Source of the DNA: Verrucomicrobiales bacterium
Lineage (GTDB): Bacteria > Verrucomicrobiota > Verrucomicrobiia > Verrucomicrobiales > DEV007
NCBI GenBank assembly: GCA_029213005.1
Contig: JARGPI010000027.1
Coordinates: 33,236 to 97,235 of the forward strand
Reading direction: 5' to 3'
Length of the DNA: 64,000 nt
The translations under genes were made by a program, and so were the position numbers. The notes beneath the pieces were generated by a model. That model was not told the origin of the DNA, made no database searches, and saw only the letters and a list, made by a program, of their open reading frames with translations. Shown here in pieces: positions 60,301 through 64,000 of this stretch (within the stretch, counting starts at the first letter, position 1; every line of letters begins with the position of its first letter).

Positions 60301-60623
60301 TCAACACCGAGGATCTGGACCCGGTTGGAGCGTTTCCCGCCTCCGCGAGTCGCGACCGTTCCCTCCACTTGCAGGATCGGCGCCACGTCCTTCCCGATGC
60401 GATCCGCCAGAGCGGTGGTGAAGAAGCGCTCTCCGCCGATCAGCACCGTATCGACTCCGGAGAGCCTCGCCTCCGCATTGCGTCGGAGGCTTTCTTTGAC
60501 CGAATCGCCCACCACAAGGGCCCCCGAAAGGATCGCTGAAGTCAGCGCGACCCCGAGCAGGACCATTGAATTGATCCCTTTGTAGTGAGTGAGGGATCGA
60601 AAAACGAGTTTCCAGAAAGACAT
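57321..60623 (-). CDS. Large FtsX-type ABC permease without a neighbouring ATPase
   Basis: A 1100-residue permease. N-terminal helix (INSMVLLGVALTSAILSGALVVG), a large extracytoplasmic region, three helices near 500-640 with GLLLATGFPAKSARRLF (coupling helix), a linker with more helices, a second periplasmic region, and the last three helices (IFSTLGGLGILLGTVGLAVVV; LGLMQAVGFTRDSLAKLV). No ATPase gene lies on either side, so its motor is encoded elsewhere. Residues about 254-265 are encoded by a degenerate pair of the TGTACAGGGTACA repeat, kept in frame. It lies just upstream of the coiled-coil operon on the same strand and may be its first gene. Confidence 0.9.
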   Translation of the reverse strand: MSFWKLVFRSLTHYKGINSMVLLGVALTSAILSGALVVGDSVKESLRRNAEARLSGVDTVLIGGERFFTTALADRIGKDVAPILQVEGTVATRGGGKRSNRVQILGVDDRFWKLGLSGKKPANLDSENWFAVNDILANRVDLTSGQTLICRVEIPGELSKDAPLSGESEQTQPFTGDVAAILGADQMGRYSLQAEQVPKGTVYLPLKQLQTILEKPDQANLILASAEASATFSEAVRSEWNLADASLHIKKIEAVQGTVPDRTGYSQLTSPRIFIDPATAELAQAKAEPADAVLTYLANKIRHGDKLTPYSMITGATTHLPSPIAKDLKDDEIILSQWLADDLEAGPGDKISLDYYVVETGRKLVVETADFTVHSIAKIGENGWDQSWTPEFPGIFEVDNLKEWEPGIPIDRNLIRDKDEDYWDTYRATPKAFLTLAASRKLFANRFGNTTSIRFNSSLNEDYPAELKSNLTLGDIGLSIRNVGEEARKAVGQSFDFGALFASMSFFLIIAALVLTALVFIFGIESRKNQIGLLLATGFPAKSARRLFLAEAGILSIVGATIGLLGGWIYTKLALKGMSGAWQEAAAGIDFVYYVKLATLAIAFFTTVLLALLTVWIASRAVTKVKPGQLIAGNSGDVSSTLKPLHKTVSFIGLIVFILAGLGCLFAPKVEGTMTEQGMFFGAGFCFTLAGVCACALWLRRLEKPSAALNSLSALGRQNTVRRKGRSLAVVGLMAAGVFMVTAINSFRLEGERGAQRRDSGTGGFSHVGESTLPIYEDLNSDAGREKYGLEDFDKEEFTIIPFRVSNGEDASCLNLNRAQRPRLMGVDPALLTGENPPFKFTKNIGPEDHQNWETLTWPIDEIPAVVDMNTATYALQAKAGDSIEYENTANEPFKAKISAFLETSILQGNLIISEQQFIKEFPDSGGYRFFLLDCEDDALATNIATHMTRMFGDRGLEMRPAADRLNEFNAVQNTYLSIFSTLGGLGILLGTVGLAVVVGRNVMERKGQLGLMQAVGFTRDSLAKLVLSEHWFLHITGVVIGIVAAVIAVLPKLLDRASDLPWGLLIGVNAAILIGGLIFCWVAARLALKGKMIDALRSE
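59828..59862. repeat. Paired TGTACAGGGTACA palindrome, site 4, inside a coding region
   Basis: One perfect reverse-orientation unit (TGTACCCTGTACA, 59850-59862) and one degenerate unit (TGTACCCAGTACG, 59828-59840), separated by nine bases, so the 22-bp period is kept. It lies in the FtsX-type permease frame and encodes VQGTVPDRTGYSQ. Confidence 0.8.
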
Positions 60624-61377
60624 GGCTTTCTGTAGCCCAAAATCCCGAATCTGAAAAGAGGCACTTGTCCGCCTGAAAGGTCGGGAAGATCACGGATTTC
60701 GGAAGTGGTTCTGGTTGGCTCGGAGCCTGGCGGACTCACCGCGAACGAGCGAATAATTCGAAGTTCCTGAAACTCTTTCCCGGAGGTCACTTCGAGGGTT
60801 CCATCCCAACGCAGAACAGTACTTTTGTCTGAAAACGAGGGCGTTACCAAAAGGAAAGATCGAAGGGAATTTCTTCGTCTTCAGCCGAAGTGCCTCGAAG
60901 AGTTGATGGGGTTTCGGAAGGTCGAGAAACCGCCGGAGAATCTCACTCGGAATCTTATAGAAGAAATAGTATGCCCCTTGCTTTTTTCCGCCCTGCTCTT
61001 CCTCAGCCTAGAAAGCGACCAACCCGTGATTCTGACCGTCCCGTCCATGGCTCCATTTGCCCTGGCCATCACCTTGTTCTGCACCAAGGTTGCAGAAGTG
61101 ATCGCGGGCCCTACCCAACTAACAGGGTTGCGATCAGCAATTTGACCCGTACGAACGGCCATTTTTCCCGATTTTTCTTGGGTGCGTCTGTTCGTTCATC
61201 GAGAAGTTCTTTGTGTGTCGTTCATCTACTCAATTACTGACATTAATCCGCTTGCTCGAGAATTATTAATGAAGCGCCGATCGGCCAAAAAAGGGCGTAG
61301 TTAAGAGTTTTGCAATTTCATGCTAACAATCCGGGAGCGGAATAAATTTGATTATTTAAAAATTCGGTTTTACGAAG
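60624..61377. other. 754-base gap with no supported gene
   Basis: Short overlapping frames exist on both strands (for example 60825-61145 and 60881-61162), but none has a family pattern, good start context or consistent codon use. Base composition changes near 61.16 kb from the GC-rich style of the left side to AT-rich on the right, which suggests an insertion boundary or a decayed gene. Confidence 0.55.
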
Positions 61378-63279
61378 TTGGTTGTGGAAGAGAAGCAGCC
61401 CATTGTCATTCTTGTTCATGGAACGTTTTCGAACAAGGTGAAGGAAGAAAATTTGAAACCAAACAAGAGTTGGAGTCGTATTTTTTTCGAATTATTTTGG
61501 GAATTAATAAGTCTGATATTTAAACCTCGCTCCCCCGAAAAGTTAGATTTACCCGATCAGGGAGATCAATGGTGGCAAATTGGAAGTTCCTTCACAGACT
61601 TCCTCATTCAAGAGGGCTGTAACCGGGGTTTTTTAGTGGCTGGCGATGCCACTCATATTGCAAATTATCAAAACTCCCAAGACATAGATTTGACGCTACC
61701 AGAACATCTTAGAGTTTTTAAATGGTCGAGCGAAAATTCCGAACGAGATCGATTCAGAGCCGGCTCGGAGCTATTGAAAGTGCTTTGCGAATTGGAAAAA
61801 GAAGGTAGAGATTACCATTTAGTCGGTCACAGTCACGGAGGCTCTGTCATCTGGGCGGCTTTAAAACAATCAATCATGCTAAGATGGAATTCGTTCAAGG
61901 GCTCTGAGATCCTCCGCTTAAACCGACTTAAATCGTGGACAACGGTCGGTACACCATTCTTGCACTATCGGCCCGTATGGCTGGGGTTATGGTACGGAAA
62001 GTTTATAACCACGTTATTTTTTCTTATTTGTGTTTTATCTTCGGTTGGTAGTTCCTACTTTGTAATCAACCGTTTCCCCCATGAATTTTCCGATTTTACT
62101 GCGCCTTTAACCAGTTGGGTCCTTGCGTTCCATCATGCACCAGATTGGGTGATTGAGACGATTCAATCATCTGAGTTTATACAGTTTCTTTATTCTATTT
62201 GGAATGGCCCTGTACCTTTTACTACCTGGCTGAAATCAGCAATTGTAATAGTTGGGGGGACACTACTTTTGGCATCGCCATTTATTCTATTCTATTTGAC
62301 GATTCGTGCATACCGGACTGAAGCACGAGAAGTGCGGAGAGAATATTTTGCCCAAAACCAGGCAATTTTAGATTTTGGAGGGATATGGTTAGGTATTTGG
62401 TCGAGGGAAGATGAGGCTATCAATGGTTTGCGAAACTCAACAAAAATTGCAAATCAGCGAATTTTGCCTTCACTTACGATTCCGCGAGATGTCGTATTTG
62501 TTTCCGACCGATGGTTTTTTGCAGCCCGATTTTTTATGCGCCTATTTGCCAGGACTTTTTATGACCCAATGATAAAATTTGGTGATCGGTTGTTACTCGA
62601 TAGGATCGCAAAAGGGGCTCAAGGACTCAATCGCTTTGGAGCTCGTGTCATCGCCGTATCAGAATCCCCGGTTCTGATTGACGGATATCGACCACCTCCT
62701 TTACCAGCAGAAATCGATGAGATTTTGATAGACACTGCAAATTGTGCTTTGGGTAAGAATTTATCTAACCTTTCCTCCGTCTTACGCTCCGAATTATCGA
62801 AGATTTCCAATGGAACGTCGAATTTGACTGAATCAAGAGATACTGTCCTTAAGGAACTTAAAGGTGGTGAGCTCGTTCATAATTCATACTTTGATAACGA
62901 GTATGTTCGAAATGCCATGGTTCAACATATATCCAGTTCTAGTCTCGATGGAATCCAAGTCCAAGAAAAATCGACATCAAGCTGTCGAGGTATTGCATCC
63001 GCATCGTTTCAATTCCAGTTAGTGTGGGCTCCGACTCTCATGTTCATCTGTATTGGATTGTTAGGATTTGCGGAATTTCTCTTTACAGATTCAGTTATAC
63101 TGACAATCTTAATCATTGTGCTGATCAACGGAATTAGACTAATCCGTCTATCGAGTAACAGGAAGGATTCAGCCTCGAGAAGGCCCGCTATGTTTTGGGG
63201 GGTAGGTTTCATAGTCGTATTTACAATTGCTTTGATCCGGATTATTAATGACTTTCTAATAAGTATATCCACAACATAA
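61378..63279 (+). CDS. Membrane-embedded alpha/beta hydrolase (lipase-like), AT-rich
   Basis: A 633-residue protein. The N-terminal part is an alpha/beta hydrolase: the oxyanion-hole strand IVILVHGTFSNK, nucleophile elbow VGHSHGGS, and the segment TTVGTPFL. Several hydrophobic helices interrupt and follow it (about 214-235, 298-322, 560-590, 610-630), so the catalytic domain would be tethered to the membrane. The start is uncertain: TTG 61378 and GTG 61384 are possible, with an in-frame stop upstream at 61357. Codon use is AT-rich, unlike the rest of the window. A nine-base gap to the next gene indicates an operon. Function unknown; a membrane-acting effector is one possibility. Confidence 0.75.
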   Translation: MVVEEKQPIVILVHGTFSNKVKEENLKPNKSWSRIFFELFWELISLIFKPRSPEKLDLPDQGDQWWQIGSSFTDFLIQEGCNRGFLVAGDATHIANYQNSQDIDLTLPEHLRVFKWSSENSERDRFRAGSELLKVLCELEKEGRDYHLVGHSHGGSVIWAALKQSIMLRWNSFKGSEILRLNRLKSWTTVGTPFLHYRPVWLGLWYGKFITTLFFLICVLSSVGSSYFVINRFPHEFSDFTAPLTSWVLAFHHAPDWVIETIQSSEFIQFLYSIWNGPVPFTTWLKSAIVIVGGTLLLASPFILFYLTIRAYRTEAREVRREYFAQNQAILDFGGIWLGIWSREDEAINGLRNSTKIANQRILPSLTIPRDVVFVSDRWFFAARFFMRLFARTFYDPMIKFGDRLLLDRIAKGAQGLNRFGARVIAVSESPVLIDGYRPPPLPAEIDEILIDTANCALGKNLSNLSSVLRSELSKISNGTSNLTESRDTVLKELKGGELVHNSYFDNEYVRNAMVQHISSSSLDGIQVQEKSTSSCRGIASASFQFQLVWAPTLMFICIGLLGFAEFLFTDSVILTILIIVLINGIRLIRLSSNRKDSASRRPAMFWGVGFIVVFTIALIRIINDFLISISTT

Positions 63280-63287
63280 AAGCCTAC

Positions 63288-63953
63288 ATGAGTGATCGTA
63301 TTCTTTTAGCGCTTCCTGCAATCCATTACCGTGGATGGGATGAATTTATTATCTACGCAATATTTTGGGTGCTGATGATAATGTCATTAGTAGTTACCGT
63401 TGATCAAAAAAAAGATTCAATTGCCCCATTAATCTTTTCAGGACTGATTTCATCTTATTTGATCTTTTTTTGTGAAGGTGGTTTCTTAAACAACCCGTAT
63501 TTATGGGGAGGGTTAATCATATATTGGTGGATAACCCTAATTGGAAAACCATTCATCCCTTATCTGTTTAAGACAGTCAGAATTCCGCTGTCTTTTCGCA
63601 ATTCTGAAAAGTATACCGATTGTGATGTGCGGAATTGGCGCGAAAAAGTTATCGCCTTGAACGATGCTCACATATCGAATGATTCCGAAATATATACCAA
63701 ATCCCTCCCGAAATTGGGGCGTAGAAATTTACTTCCTCTGTTATCTGTCGTCGTCCTTGTGACAGCTTCTGCAGGATTAATTGGAGGATCTTTTAAGGAG
63801 GTTCTGTTTACCCTAAACCTTAAAGGATTTGCGATCCTCCAAGTTTATAAACCTACGATAACGCAATGCCTTATTATAGGAGTTAGTTTTATTGTCTCAA
63901 TTCCAATTATTTCTCTCAAAAATCAAGGTTCCAAGAGTGGAGTCTTTTCGTAA
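63288..63953 (+). CDS. Integral membrane protein, partner of the membrane hydrolase
   Basis: A 221-residue AT-rich gene coding for a polytopic membrane protein with about six helices (FIIYAIFWVLMIMSLVVTV; LIFSGLISSYLIFF; LWGGLIIYWWITLIG; LLPLLSVVVLVTASAGLIGG; CLIIGVSFIVSIPIISL) and one soluble loop in the middle. No family is recognised. It follows the membrane hydrolase by nine bases and shares its composition, so the two probably form one acquired unit. Only 47 bases remain to the right edge. Confidence 0.7.
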   Translation: MSDRILLALPAIHYRGWDEFIIYAIFWVLMIMSLVVTVDQKKDSIAPLIFSGLISSYLIFFCEGGFLNNPYLWGGLIIYWWITLIGKPFIPYLFKTVRIPLSFRNSEKYTDCDVRNWREKVIALNDAHISNDSEIYTKSLPKLGRRNLLPLLSVVVLVTASAGLIGGSFKEVLFTLNLKGFAILQVYKPTITQCLIIGVSFIVSIPIISLKNQGSKSGVFS

Positions 63954-64000
63954 GCACCAAAACAAGCGCATCTAGCGAACCGCCAAAGATAGTCTAGATT

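Noticed and set aside
59667..60539. 290-residue rightward gene opposite the FtsX-type permease
   Set aside because: Antisense shadow; Arg/Gly-rich composition with no recognised domain.
34141..60623. The two FtsX-type permeases as a recent duplication
   Set aside because: They share only general family features; lengths (about 879 and 1100 aa), periplasmic regions and gene contexts differ.
60825..61240. Short genes in the gap before the AT-rich unit
   Set aside because: Three mutually overlapping frames on both strands, none with family pattern or start signal; probably non-coding or decayed DNA.

Overview
The window looks like chromosomal DNA of a Verrucomicrobiota bacterium; Planctomycetota or Lentisphaerota are less likely alternatives. 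The main reason is three gene pairs, each joining a Tat-exported DUF1501 protein to a secreted haem-binding PSCyt1/DUF1549/DUF1553 protein, a combination largely confined to that superphylum. Most of the DNA is moderately GC-rich. Two stretches, around 48.1-49.3 kb and from 61.2 kb to the right edge, are clearly AT-richer and look acquired. Few genes have an obvious Shine-Dalgarno sequence, so several starts were chosen from signal peptides, family length or overlaps.

Left part (1-10 kb): the end of a GntP-type permease with an unusual inserted beta domain, then a leftward operon of two giant type IV pilin/von Willebrand A fusions and a lipoprotein, then rplQ and rpoA. After these come a nested palindrome, a small secreted protein, a probable stand-alone structured RNA and a cyclic-nucleotide-binding protein.

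Middle-left (10-27 kb): an SRAP crosslink sensor and three DUF1501/DUF1553 pairs, arranged around a NarL-type two-component system whose kinase carries OB-fold-like sensor domains. This looks like an outer-compartment (poly)saccharide or metabolite processing locus.

Middle (27-47 kb): mostly housekeeping and stress genes. They include an NrtR/macrodomain pair, MsrA, an ABC exporter, an L,D-transpeptidase and an oxidoreductase. There are two separate YeeE/YedE transporter pairs; one follows a persulfide dioxygenase-rhodanese fusion and forms a sulfane-sulfur module. An RsbQ-like hydrolase is coupled to a PAS hybrid histidine kinase.

Right part (47-64 kb): a cluster of dispersed repeats, a PLD-family protein, tRNA-Leu(UAA), a TatD-like hydrolase, and the most unusual locus of the window. 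That locus has four consecutive, mutually similar coiled-coil proteins followed by a 716-residue protein built like a dynamin or mitofusin but without a P-loop, and it is preceded by an orphan FtsX-type permease. At the right edge is an AT-rich two-gene unit with a membrane-embedded alpha/beta hydrolase.

Two repeat families cut across these regions. One is a paired TGTACAGGGTACA palindrome with a fixed 22-bp period at four loci, one of them inside a reading frame. The other is a roughly 105-bp element present three times, two copies of it head to head.
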